From the NCBI GenBank assembly GCA_947462335.1, contig OX381715.1:41206650-41270649 (forward strand): a stretch of 64,000 bases of DNA. Reading direction: 5' to 3'. The notes beneath the pieces are model-generated. The model did no database searches. It was not told the DNA's origin and saw only the letters and a program-made list of their open reading frames with translations. The first letter of the stretch is position 1; each line of letters begins with the position of its first letter. Shown here piece by piece: positions 30,948 through 40,185 of the stretch. The position numbers and the translations under genes are program-made. This DNA comes from Harmothoe impar (Eukaryota; Annelida; Polychaeta; Phyllodocida; Polynoidae).

Positions 30948-31913
30948 AAAAGAATGAGGGAGAGACTGATGTGCCATGGCACTTCAACCAATGCGATCAT
31001 AAAAAGGACAAAGACATGAGGTTCTACGTCGTGGACTTCATAAACAGACACCCAAAAAGCGACGAAGGGAAGCGCCTACTGGCGGTAGTGGAATTCCACT
31101 GGATAGAGAAACTTCGTAGTCATTCACCCTTGGGGATGAATACGAAGGACGGCAGCCATGGGTGAAGCGTCAACACGTCCTCGTTAAAAAAGCAACACCA
31201 AATTTACTCGGCGTTTCACCCAACAAGGACTAATTCCTATAAAACTGCCCCGGTCCCTCATACATGTCCCAAACCTACTTTATCTATAAACAATGTACCG
31301 TTCATAGAGTTATGCACAAATAAATAAAAGACTAGGCCTAATAAACTGCCATTGGGGTTTATTGTCTTTTATAAAAATATATACATAGTAGCACTATAGA
31401 AATATTTTTCCCGTCAAATCCACCTGATGATGACGCCATAAGGGTCGAAACTACAAAGTGGGGCCTAGCACTGGAGGTGCTAGGCCCAATAAATCATACT
31501 AAGGGATACACCCTTAAAAATTATGATTGAACACCCATCTCCACCTAATTGCTACTAGGCCATAGGCCTACTCACCCAAAAAATACTTATGTAAAGAGAA
31601 ACAGTCGGTACCCTAATTATAGTTATGGGGCATAGCAGCTCCTAGACTATGAATAGTACAATACACACCACAAAACTAGGCCCCACTAAAGTATAGTGCC
31701 AGTGTCTAGCAAACTGCACTTGTGTGAGCACAGTATCAGTATGAATTGGTCAGAGCCTGACCACAGTGTGACCAGCTGACCACATGAGTAACCAATGGGA
31801 GCAAGGGTGGGAAATTTGATGCATAATTAAGTCCAGCTGGGATATGTCAGCAGGGCCTAGGGCACTTTGTAGTTGTGGTCCGTAGGGAATACAACCTCCT
31901 CGTGAACAAATCT
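30948..31913 (+). repeat. upstream pseudo-LTR of the PLE (966 bp)
   Basis: Near-identical to 36221-37186. It contains the last ~70 codons of the GIY-YIG ORF, 3' UTR with AATAAA motifs (31320, 31490), a CCTAGCACTGGAGGTGCTAGG hairpin (31468-31487) and a hammerhead-like motif. It probably supplies the promoter for the ORFs just downstream (ATG at 31940). Confidence 0.93.
31418..31462 (+). ncRNA. hammerhead-ribozyme-like motif in pseudo-LTR (copy 1)
   Basis: CTGATGA (31424-31430) and GAAA (31447-31450) flank a region that can pair GAC...CC/GG...GTC with an AUAA loop and one bulge. CCAC before the core can pair with GTGG after CTACAAA. Hammerhead motifs are known in PLE pseudo-LTRs. The stem II has an extra U and the expected NUH cleavage site is not clear, so this may be a divergent or decayed version. 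An identical copy lies at 36691-36735. Confidence 0.5.
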
Positions 31914-31939
31914 GATCTTACCTGATCCCAGCTGCCGTC

Positions 31940-33946
31940 ATGTCGTCAGGAAGCACGTATGCCAGAACCTCCATCCATGGAGAGGGTACGGGCACACAGA
32001 GTCAGAGGGTCCGCCTGTCGGGGACCGTCTCGACCGGCGACACCGGCACCGGCACGGACGTCGAAAATTCGTCGGTGTTTTTCTCATCCACCCCCCATCA
32101 GCAGGACCCTGAGCCTCTCCAGAACACCGGGAGAGAGCCAAACCCCAAGAAACGTCATTTGGAGGAGGATTCGCCATCGTCAGGTCAACATGACGAGCAG
32201 GAAGACGACCAAAACACCGCGGAGGGAGCAGCCCGTAAGCGCGTCAGGTCGTCACTCAAATCCGTCTCGGCGAACAAAACAACTCCCCCGAGCAGCGTTT
32301 CGATTCTCGAGAGTGTAAGTATACAACCCACTCCTCGTACTGTACAAATGTCGCTTCATAATTTCTTTAAAAAGGCGAGTTACACGCCAAAGAAGAGTTT
32401 GAATTTTCTCGCTAGAAATAATGAATGCTCCCCATGCCAAGCACCTGACACCGCGAAGCAAGGTCAAGGTCGTCCCTCGGGCGTCTTTGAACAAAGACAC
32501 AAAGTACAGACTCGCCACATGCGACAAAAGAGTGTAAATTCAAGCTTTAAAGCTACCCAAATCCCATATACTGATCGCACACTACATAATCTCTTGTTTT
32601 TAGCACAGGAAAGCGACTCTGACGCAGAGAGGACATTCGATGGAGTGATCCTCAAAGACGCGCACACCGCAATGACCGGTAAACAGAATCGCAAAAGACT
32701 AGTCCCACTCGATGATGTGCATATTCAGAGAGTAGGTCTAGCTAAAAACCCTTTTCTTAGGGAAAGCACAGTAAATACCAGGAAGAGGGTGAAGCACTAC
32801 CCTCTTCACTGTGAGACTGCTGCAAAAACCAAAACAGTAAAAACCAGGCACAAAGTTAGGCTTAACTTAGTGCACTGTGAGACTGTCAATACACATCCAG
32901 TAAATACCAGGCACAAAGACAAGCATGTCTCTATGCACTGTGAGACTGGTGACACTAACGCGCACAATAGTCAGGGAGCCAACAGGGCCGTAGAGGTGGA
33001 ACCTCTCGGCTGTGTTCTCCCAGACTCACCCATTAGTCAGGGAGCCAACAGGGCCGTAGAGGTGGAACCTCTCGGCAATGTTCTCCCCGACTCGCCTATT
33101 AGTCAGGGAGCCAACAAGGTCGTAGAGGTGGAACCTCGCGACAATGTTCCCCCTGACAAACATGTGTTTAAAACAAACTCTAATCTGCGTTTCTATTCAC
33201 AGGACATAGACGCGCTCCTGCCCCCGGTCTGTAAGCCCCTGTGGAGGTCCGCAAGGAACCACGGGGCCCAGGCCACCAAATGCCACTTGCGGTCGGACTA
33301 TTATCGCAATAGGTACGAGGCAGGTGATGTGGAACCGTGGACCCTCGGGTTGCAGGACAGCGAACCGTGGATGCACCGGGCCGGTACCGCAGCAAAGGTA
33401 GTAGCCATCCGAAAGCAGGCCGCTTTGGAAATAACGAAGCTGGCCTCGGAAACCCTCATCGAAATGGCAACCGAATTCGAGGCCCTAGCAGACAGCAACC
33501 TAGAGGTCACGGAAAACACGGTCGTGAAACTAGAGGGTGAAGATGTGGCGGCCGGTAAGATGATTACGGTCAAAACCTACATAACGGAAAAAATAGACGA
33601 GGAGCATCTGGCAGAACACGGAACCCTGACTCGGAGACAGACGACTGTCCTAGACAGGGTACCATGCAATGCCCAAATCCTTGACCCCACCAAGTTCTCG
33701 AGAGAGACCAAGAAGAAGGCCGAAGCCGAAAAGAAGGCCTCCAAAGAAGCCGCACCTGTCGAAAACAAGGAGAATGTGGATTTTCAGGAGGCCCCCCCCA
33801 GAGGGGGGCACCGAGGAGGCCACCACCCAAGAGGGGGTCGCGGAAGGGGAAGGGCCCACCAAGGGTACCAAGGCTACCGAAGCAACCGGGGCCAGAGGGA
33901 CCCCAGGCTAACCAGGGGCCGACGAGCAAGATTCAACCAGGAATAA
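31940..33946 (+). CDS. PLE ORF1: PIP-box and RGG-box protein of unknown family
   Basis: 668 codons from ATG, intact. The N-terminal ~130 residues are Ser/Thr/Glu-rich and disordered, with a basic patch (ARKRVRSSLK). Residues 136-143 are QMSLHNFF followed by KK, an exact PCNA-interacting (PIP) box, Q-x-x-L-x-x-F-F. Two sets of ~22-residue repeats follow: HCET units at 290, 312 and 333, and SQGAN units at 344, 366 and 388. A helical part occupies about 420-600 (KVVAIRKQAALEITKLASETLIE), then a Lys/Ala/Glu coiled stretch. The C-terminal 50 residues are an RGG/RG RNA-binding tail. A gag-like RNA-binding and nuclear-targeting role is plausible; the PIP box suggests recruitment to replication forks. 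Most GIY-YIG PLEs are described with one main ORF, so this is noteworthy. Confidence 0.85.
   Translation: MSSGSTYARTSIHGEGTGTQSQRVRLSGTVSTGDTGTGTDVENSSVFFSSTPHQQDPEPLQNTGREPNPKKRHLEEDSPSSGQHDEQEDDQNTAEGAARKRVRSSLKSVSANKTTPPSSVSILESVSIQPTPRTVQMSLHNFFKKASYTPKKSLNFLARNNECSPCQAPDTAKQGQGRPSGVFEQRHKVQTRHMRQKSVNSSFKATQIPYTDRTLHNLLFLAQESDSDAERTFDGVILKDAHTAMTGKQNRKRLVPLDDVHIQRVGLAKNPFLRESTVNTRKRVKHYPLHCETAAKTKTVKTRHKVRLNLVHCETVNTHPVNTRHKDKHVSMHCETGDTNAHNSQGANRAVEVEPLGCVLPDSPISQGANRAVEVEPLGNVLPDSPISQGANKVVEVEPRDNVPPDKHVFKTNSNLRFYSQDIDALLPPVCKPLWRSARNHGAQATKCHLRSDYYRNRYEAGDVEPWTLGLQDSEPWMHRAGTAAKVVAIRKQAALEITKLASETLIEMATEFEALADSNLEVTENTVVKLEGEDVAAGKMITVKTYITEKIDEEHLAEHGTLTRRQTTVLDRVPCNAQILDPTKFSRETKKKAEAEKKASKEAAPVENKENVDFQEAPPRGGHRGGHHPRGGRGRGRAHQGYQGYRSNRGQRDPRLTRGRRARFNQE
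32970..33165 (+). repeat. 66-bp tandem repeat inside PLE ORF1 (3 copies)
   Basis: AGTCAGGGAGCCAACA recurs at 66-bp spacing (about 32972, 33038, 33104), encoding SQGAN-(K/R)-VVEVEP units. The reading frame is preserved. Confidence 0.9.
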
Positions 33947-33999
33947 ATAGAGACTGTGACCAGAAGGGAGAAAATCCCACCAGCACTCATCCTCCTGTT

Positions 34000-36438
34000 G
34001 TGAAAAATAAAAATCCTGAACAGTGTACTGAAGTTATGTCTGATTTATATAACAATGTAGTAAACCTGTCAAATAAGACCCTAAGTCAAGATGAAAAATC
34101 TCTTCTCAAAAAAGGTCTAAACTTTTGCCCAGTAATACCAAATGTATCTGAAGGAGATATCAAAATAGAACTTGATAAATTCCACAACAAACTGAGAACC
34201 AAATCATTCTTTCACAAAAACAGTAATGAAAATGGTAGCGGACAACTGAAATCGGGGGTTGACAAAAATCAACCCTTGATTACAGAATGCTGGGAAAATA
34301 AAATAGTCCAGAATAAATTGGCCGTAGGGAGCAAAGGTACCCCGTACCACGACAAAAATCTCATGATGGATTTACGAGAGAAATCCTCATGGGTCCCCCC
34401 ACACGGCCCCAAAAATCTGGAAGATTTTATTGCCATTAATGAGATGGAAGTATCCAACTTATTACTGGAACAAAAACCAGCACACAAGAATCTCACGAGA
34501 GGCCAAGAAGAGGCCCTAGGTGTGTTATCCAAAGATATACATATTACAATAAAACCAGCCGACAAGGGTGGGGCCATTGTAATACAAAACACCAGAGATT
34601 ATGTGAAAGAAGGCATGAGGCAACTCAAAGACACAAACACATACGAAAGACTGAAAGAAGATCCAGTCGCGCTATATGCTGAAAAAGTAGATGAAAAAAT
34701 CATGGACATGACAGCGGAGGGAGAAATCTCTTATCTAATGGCAGGGTCCATGAGAAACATCAAACCCAGAACCCCACACATCTACTTCCTCCCAAAAATC
34801 CACAAGGGGGTACTACCACCCCCAGGGAGACCAGTATGCTCGGCCAACGGCTGCCCTACTGAAAAGATCTCAGCTTTTGTGGACGCGTTCTTAAAACCGC
34901 TAGTCCCAAATATAGAGTCGTATGTGAAAGATACAACGGACTTCATAAACAAAATAGAGGACCTGGACCCCCTACCAGAAGGGGCCACAATAGGGACTCT
35001 AGACGTCACCTCACTATACACAAACATACCCAATGGGGAAGGGCTGGCAGTTATAGCTGAGAGACTAGAGGAAGTCAGAGACTCGAGACTCATGCCGAAA
35101 AACAGGAGTCTAATCGAGCTACTGGAAATGGTTCTAACCATGAACCACATCCAATTCAATGGCAGATTCTTTTTGCAAAAAAGAGGTACAGCCATGGGCA
35201 CCAGACTGGCACCATCATACGCCAACATTTTCATGGAGAACGTAGAAACAGCAGCACTACAAACAAACCATGAAAAACCAATTGTCTGGCTCAGGTACAT
35301 AGACGACATCTTCTTCGTGTGGACACACGGAGAAGACAGTCTACAACGATGGCTAGGACATCTTAACAGATTTCACGACACCATCAAATTCACAGCAGAA
35401 TTGTCAAAAACAGAGATCACGTTTTTAGACACAAGAATAAGACTAGACACGGAGACAAGGGAACTGTACACTGAACTGTACTGCAAACCGACGGACGTCA
35501 ACACGTATCTAGACTATGAATCAGCACACCCAATGTCAACCAAACAAAGTCTACCATACTCACAACTTCTCAGAATCTTCCGCATATGCCAAAAAAGCGA
35601 AGATTTCGAGAAACACAGCCAAAAGAAACTAGAAGAGTTTGTAGAAAAGGGTTACCCTCGAGAAATCTTAGAAGGGGCCCTAGCCAGGGTAAGGGAACAA
35701 AGCAGGGATCAAACCCTCAAACCGAAACCCAAAAAACAAAAAAACAAAGACACCACGTACCTTATCAGTACCCATAGACCAGGCAACAACATAATCAACA
35801 AGACTGTATCCAAAAATTGGGACAGACTTGGAAGATCCAAAACCACAAAATTCCTCAGAAGAGCGGGCTTAGTGAAGGGCCAAAAAAGACCAAAGAACCT
35901 GAAGGACCATTTGGTTAGGGCCGCCACCAATTACCCAACATCTGAGGACGAAGAAGACGGCATCTCCAGAAACATAGAGAAACCGAAAAAACAGAGATCA
36001 AAATGCCGGAAACTGTTTTGTGACAAATGTGCCCGCCTAGACAAAGGCGGGGAGATCAAGTCAAAGACAACGGGCAAAAGTTTTGTATCGAAAACAAACA
36101 TCACGTGTGAGAGCTCGAACCTGATATATTGCCTAGAATGCAGAACATGCAAAATGCAGTACGTCGGGAAGACAGAGAGAGCCCTCAAATTCCGAATATA
36201 CGAGCACGTACACTCGGTAAAAAAGAATGAGGGAGAGACTGATGTGCCATGGCACTTCAACCAATGCGATCATAAAAAGGACAAAGACATGAGGTTCTAC
36301 GTCGTGGACTTCATAAACAGACACCCAAAAAGCGACGAAGGGAAGCGCCTACTGGCGGTAGTGGAATTCCACTGGATAGAGAAACTTCGTAGTCATTCAC
36401 CCTTGGGGATGAATACGAAGGACTGCAGCCATGGGTGA
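34000..36438 (+). CDS. PLE ORF2: Penelope-type reverse transcriptase with GIY-YIG endonuclease
   Basis: 812 codons from GTG; the first ATG is 34036 (801 codons), and the frame is open back to 33685. RT motifs are IKPADKGGAIVI (about 184-195), PRTPHIYFLPKIHK, motif A TLDVTSLYTNIP (Asp335), GTAMGTRLAPSYANIFM, catalytic YIDD (433-436) and ITFLDTRI. A basic Lys/Pro linker follows. A Cys-rich zinc segment starts at 669 (CRKLFCDKC), then the GIY-YIG nuclease: LIYCLECRTC, YVGKT (721-725), FRIYEH (Arg732, His736), and VVEFHWIEKL near 787-796 holding the likely metal-binding Glu. All motifs are intact. It performs nicking of target DNA and primed reverse transcription of the element. Confidence 0.95.
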   Translation: MKNKNPEQCTEVMSDLYNNVVNLSNKTLSQDEKSLLKKGLNFCPVIPNVSEGDIKIELDKFHNKLRTKSFFHKNSNENGSGQLKSGVDKNQPLITECWENKIVQNKLAVGSKGTPYHDKNLMMDLREKSSWVPPHGPKNLEDFIAINEMEVSNLLLEQKPAHKNLTRGQEEALGVLSKDIHITIKPADKGGAIVIQNTRDYVKEGMRQLKDTNTYERLKEDPVALYAEKVDEKIMDMTAEGEISYLMAGSMRNIKPRTPHIYFLPKIHKGVLPPPGRPVCSANGCPTEKISAFVDAFLKPLVPNIESYVKDTTDFINKIEDLDPLPEGATIGTLDVTSLYTNIPNGEGLAVIAERLEEVRDSRLMPKNRSLIELLEMVLTMNHIQFNGRFFLQKRGTAMGTRLAPSYANIFMENVETAALQTNHEKPIVWLRYIDDIFFVWTHGEDSLQRWLGHLNRFHDTIKFTAELSKTEITFLDTRIRLDTETRELYTELYCKPTDVNTYLDYESAHPMSTKQSLPYSQLLRIFRICQKSEDFEKHSQKKLEEFVEKGYPREILEGALARVREQSRDQTLKPKPKKQKNKDTTYLISTHRPGNNIINKTVSKNWDRLGRSKTTKFLRRAGLVKGQKRPKNLKDHLVRAATNYPTSEDEEDGISRNIEKPKKQRSKCRKLFCDKCARLDKGGEIKSKTTGKSFVSKTNITCESSNLIYCLECRTCKMQYVGKTERALKFRIYEHVHSVKKNEGETDVPWHFNQCDHKKDKDMRFYVVDFINRHPKSDEGKRLLAVVEFHWIEKLRSHSPLGMNTKDCSHG

Positions 36439-37186
36439 AGCGTCAACACGTCCTCGTTAAAAAAGCAACACCAAATTTACTCGGCGTTTCACCCAACAAG
36501 GACTAATTCCTATAAAACTGCCCCGGTCCCTCATACATGTCCCAAACCTACTTTATCTATAAACAATGTACCGTTCATAGAGTTATGCACAAATAAATAA
36601 AAGACTAGGCCTAATAAACTGCCATTGGGGTTTATTGTCTTTTATAAAAATATATACATAGTAGCACTATAGAAATATTTTTCCCGTCAAATCCACCTGA
36701 TGATGACGCCATAAGGGTCGAAACTACAAAGTGGGGCCTAGCACTGGAGGTGCTAGGCCCAATAAATCATACTAAGGGATACACCCTTAAAAATTATGAT
36801 TGAACACCCATCTCCACCTAATTGCTACTAGGCCATAGGCCTACTCACCCAAAAAATACTTATGTAAAGAGAAACAGTCGGTACCCTAATTATAGTTATG
36901 GGGCATAGCAGCTCCTAGACTATGAATAGTACAATACACACCACAAAACTAGGCCCCACTAAAGTATAGTGCCAGTGTCTAGCAAACTGCACTTGTGTGA
37001 GCACAGTATCAGTATGAATTGGTCAGAGCCTGACCACAGTGTGACCAGCTGACCACATGAGTAACCAATGGGAGCAAGGGTGGGAAATTTGATGCATAAT
37101 TAAGTCCAGCTGGGATATGTCAGCAGGGCCTAGGGCACTTTGTAGTTGTGGTCCGTAGGGAATACAACCTCCTCGTGAACAAATCT
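36221..37186 (+). repeat. downstream pseudo-LTR of the PLE (966 bp)
   Basis: Second copy of 30948-31913; it overlaps the last 218 bp of ORF2. It carries the same hammerhead-like motif at 36691-36735 and polyadenylation-type signals near 36593. Confidence 0.93.
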
Positions 37187-38269
37187 AACAACACAAACTT
37201 CTTAAATGCCTAACTCAAGGAATTTTTCGGCATAAGGTATGGGTAAACTTGTGTATTCAACACAAGCACTCAGTGTGGATCTGTATCAACACAACTGAGT
37301 TATTTAATGCCTCAAAGAAATTTTGGGCATAAGGTATATGTCTTGGTAAAGACTGGTCCAAACATGTACAAAGTACAACAAGACACACCTGACACTGACT
37401 TGACAGTTCACCTCACTCAAGTCTGTATGAGTGGAGAACAACCTCAAATGTCATTCTTCTATAACTGAGTTATAAAAGAATAACTGAGGTGTCAACTACA
37501 AAGTAGCAAGCAAAGCTTTAAGTGTCTTGACTTCAACCAATATCTAGAGTCTGTCAAGCTGTATGACAGGTAGTAGTAGATATTATTCTGTCTTTGACCT
37601 ATGCATAAGACAGTGGTAAGTCCTTCCTGGTTCTTTATTTTAAAAGTGTATTCACTAATAAAACAGAGATCTACAGTGTTTAATAGGATAAATTTCTATC
37701 TCTGCAGATATGAATTTATCCCATCACAATTTTATTCCTTATGAAGGCTCGTTTCGCTATTGAAACATTCCTCAACAAATGAAGCAGCAGTACTGCACTG
37801 TGAGCCAACATAACAAATAAAAAGCCAACATAAATCAGTGACTCAGTCAGAAATCCAAGATGGATGACTGGTCTTGCTGAATCATGCCAGCCCCTAGCAG
37901 CAACTAAGCTCTACACAATCTAAACTCCAATTTTCCACTATAACTGGATGACCAAATCCATATTATTGTGAAAACTGAACTATAATTGCACATTTGAGAA
38001 AATTGCACTTTATCTGGATGACCATTCATCCCAATTTCCGAAAATCCCCAATTTTCGCCCACCGGCGGATTTTCAATCAAATTTGCGGTCACATTCCTGG
38101 CAATCTGAAGAAAAATAGACATCAACAACAGGTTGTTTTCTCAAAGGTGCAAATATATGTAAAAAGGCAAGTTACAAATAAGTTCTTACCTGCCAAATTC
38201 CTCCAAATAAGTATGTGATTGCTGCTTCTAGTGGGCACACTTCTTTCCTCTCGGATTCCGCGCTTAAAT
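37187..38269. other. no recognised gene
   Basis: Contains a degenerate duplication of about 100 bp (AATGCCTAACTC-AAGGAA-TTTT-GGCATAAGGTAT near 37205 and near 37300). A sequence near 37738 (CTTATGAAG ... GAAAC) faintly resembles a hammerhead-like PLE end. Short frames only. Confidence 0.5.
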
Positions 38270-38336
38270 CTGTCTACCGGAAGTGACGTAGCCCCTCTCC
38301 TGTGTCGACAGAATGTTTACTGTCGCGAAGAAGAAC
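38270..38336. repeat. terminal-motif copy of the 26.8-kb inverted-repeat family
   Basis: The reverse complement reads TTCTTCTTCGCGACAGTAAA, a 6-bp hairpin, then CACAGGAGAGGGGCTACGTC and ACTTCCGGTAG, combining blocks seen at 27128-27168 and 26837-26885. Probable end of a DNA transposon family. 38337-38925 holds no gene. Confidence 0.7.
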
Positions 38337-38931
38337 ACCAATTGATGACATTTAATTGAATCATACTTTTACAGCGTTTGGAATACATTTAATTAAGATT
38401 TCGATTTTTTTTAAATCGGATATACCCACACAAATTATGATCAGTACCATATTGCAGGCAAACACCAACCTGTCATGATAAGTCAGTACACTAACGTGAC
38501 ATCTGCAAGAGGTCTACAGCTGCCATACAATTGTGATATACCTAATATCACATTCATGATCACATGTCCTTTGTGGAAAGAGTTGTCAGATATAATTTAC
38601 TCACTTAGAATGGAGTGTTGCCCCTAAATAAAAGACAAAACATGGCATTTTCAGATGACGGGAGGAAATACACAGCTAATTAGTTCTGGTGACTCATGGT
38701 GTAACAGCAAACCTTTGCCTAAAGTATAACTTAATTTGTTGGAATTGAGAAAAGTCTAATGGCATTTAGACCATTTATCATTCTTACTACACGTTTACAT
38801 TTTAAGTAACATAATTTTTTGATGATATTAGAAGTAAAAAGCTAGGCTGTGAATCGATTTATCATTGTAAACATAAAGTTTTTACTTGGATGAACTATGA
38901 GACCTTAATGCCTGTAGTGGTGTGGTGTGAC

Positions 38932-38962
38932 CAGGGAGGACCCCTGTTAGGGCGGTGCCTCT
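38932..38962. repeat. empty-site paralogue of the 21.5-kb insertion
   Basis: GTGGTGTGACCAGGGAGG, CCCCTGT and GGCGGTGCCTCTT align to both sides of the 21521-22275 element without the insert. Confidence 0.75.
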
Positions 38963-39445
38963 TCACACAGCGGGGTCAGCCCCCTGCTGTACTGAGCATT
39001 CCCTTCTACACAGTGGGAAGTATAGGCAGGCAACGGGTCACTCTATAGTGGCAGCCATCTTGGTACCTGCTTTACAATGTATGTGCTAAAGAATAGGACG
39101 CTGTTATTTGGTAAATTCTTGAATCTTAGTCTTTTGCACATTCTCAATTAGGTAAATGGCATAGTGACAAAACTGAAACCTTTTATCTGAAGTCTGATTT
39201 TGGTTGTATTCATATGCACCACTACCCTCCCTCTGAGTGTTCCTCACAGTAACTGACATCATAACATGATGCTTATGTGAAGGTGATGAGCTTGGTGACA
39301 TTGTGAGCATAACTGCACTATGCTGGTCTGCATGCAGCAATAGAGATGGAGAATCATCATTCCTGCACAATAATGCCCTGGAGCGCTCCTGGGATTGGAG
39401 GGCTTTTATCCTCAGCGCTTATACAAGACAGGTTCCCATTCAAAG

Positions 39446-39540
39446 TGCATTAAGTCCAGCTGGATTTGCCAGCAGCTTTGTTTGGCACTTTTGTAGTTGT
39501 GGTCACGACGCAAACACCCTCCTCGTTATCTACACTCATT
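39446..39540 (+). repeat. PLE terminal-region relic
   Basis: Aligns at roughly three quarters identity with 37102-37190, the last bases of the PLE unit (TTAAGTCCAGCTGG..., TTGTAGTTGTGGTC, CCTCCTCGT). It is an older, divergent PLE end without coding sequence. Confidence 0.6.
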
Positions 39541-39884
39541 CAAAGTACTGATTTAGTGCATAAGAAAGATTTGATGACCAGTATGCCCCCGGGGCTTATA
39601 CATGACATGCTGTCTATCAAACCCAGTTGCATTATCATGACAGGTTGCATACTGTGAAAGTTTCTATATTTACAGATATCTACATTTTCAGGAAAAGTTA
39701 AACTCAACAATCTTTGGGGTTATTTATTCTATACTGTTATTTATTGCATACAAAACATTCACTGATTTTTAATCTCCCCAACTTCCCCAAAATATACAGA
39801 CCCCACGAAATAAAGTACAAACACAGTAGGTAGTTCCCTTCTTTGCCACCACTCCAATAGTGCTGCGGTGGACATGTTACCTCC

Positions 39885-40185
39885 CTCAAGGGTTGGATAA
39901 GAAGGATGAGGGACGCAGAAGTTAATCAGCCAAGTCACTAATGGCCAGCCACATAACATCTGCCCCTACAGGAGACCCATCCGGCACGGCTGGAGGTCAC
40001 TACAGACAGCTAGTGGGGATTACTAAGTACTTTTGTAGAATATTATTAGGACTCACCTGGAGTCGGCTACCATTGGGCACTTTGATTTAGTAAGAAAGCT
40101 AGTGTTTTATTGATATTGGGGGATGCGGTGGGACAGTGGTCTGGTCTTATACTTGGCCAATAGATCTGAGATAGATACTGTGTGT
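39885..40185. repeat. dispersed repeat, copy 2
   Basis: Paralogue of 22281-22600 with shared ordered blocks and numerous indels. Between 38962 and 39885 lie about 900 bp absent from copy 1, including the PLE relic. Confidence 0.65.

Larger units (their letters stand above)
30948..37186 (+). mobile_element. Penelope-like element, tandem (pseudo-LTR) arrangement, apparently intact
   Basis: A 5273-bp unit (31914-37186) is preceded head-to-tail by a 5'-truncated copy of its own last 966 bp (30948-31913). This is the pseudo-LTR configuration typical of Penelope-like elements. It encodes two long intact ORFs (31940-33946 and 34000-36438), the second with RT and GIY-YIG endonuclease. The two 966-bp copies have the same offset throughout and I see one mismatch (31150/36423), so the insertion is very recent or recently tandemised. 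The left junction is inside the 27-bp minisatellite; the right flank is not. Confidence 0.9.

Noticed and set aside
33669..33911. 80-codon and antisense ORFs (up to 119 codons) overlapping PLE ORF1 tail
   Set aside because: Shadow frames of the GC-rich RGG-coding region.
37735..37775. Third hammerhead-like motif (CTTATGA ... GAAAC)
   Set aside because: The core departs from CTGATGA and no stems pair convincingly.
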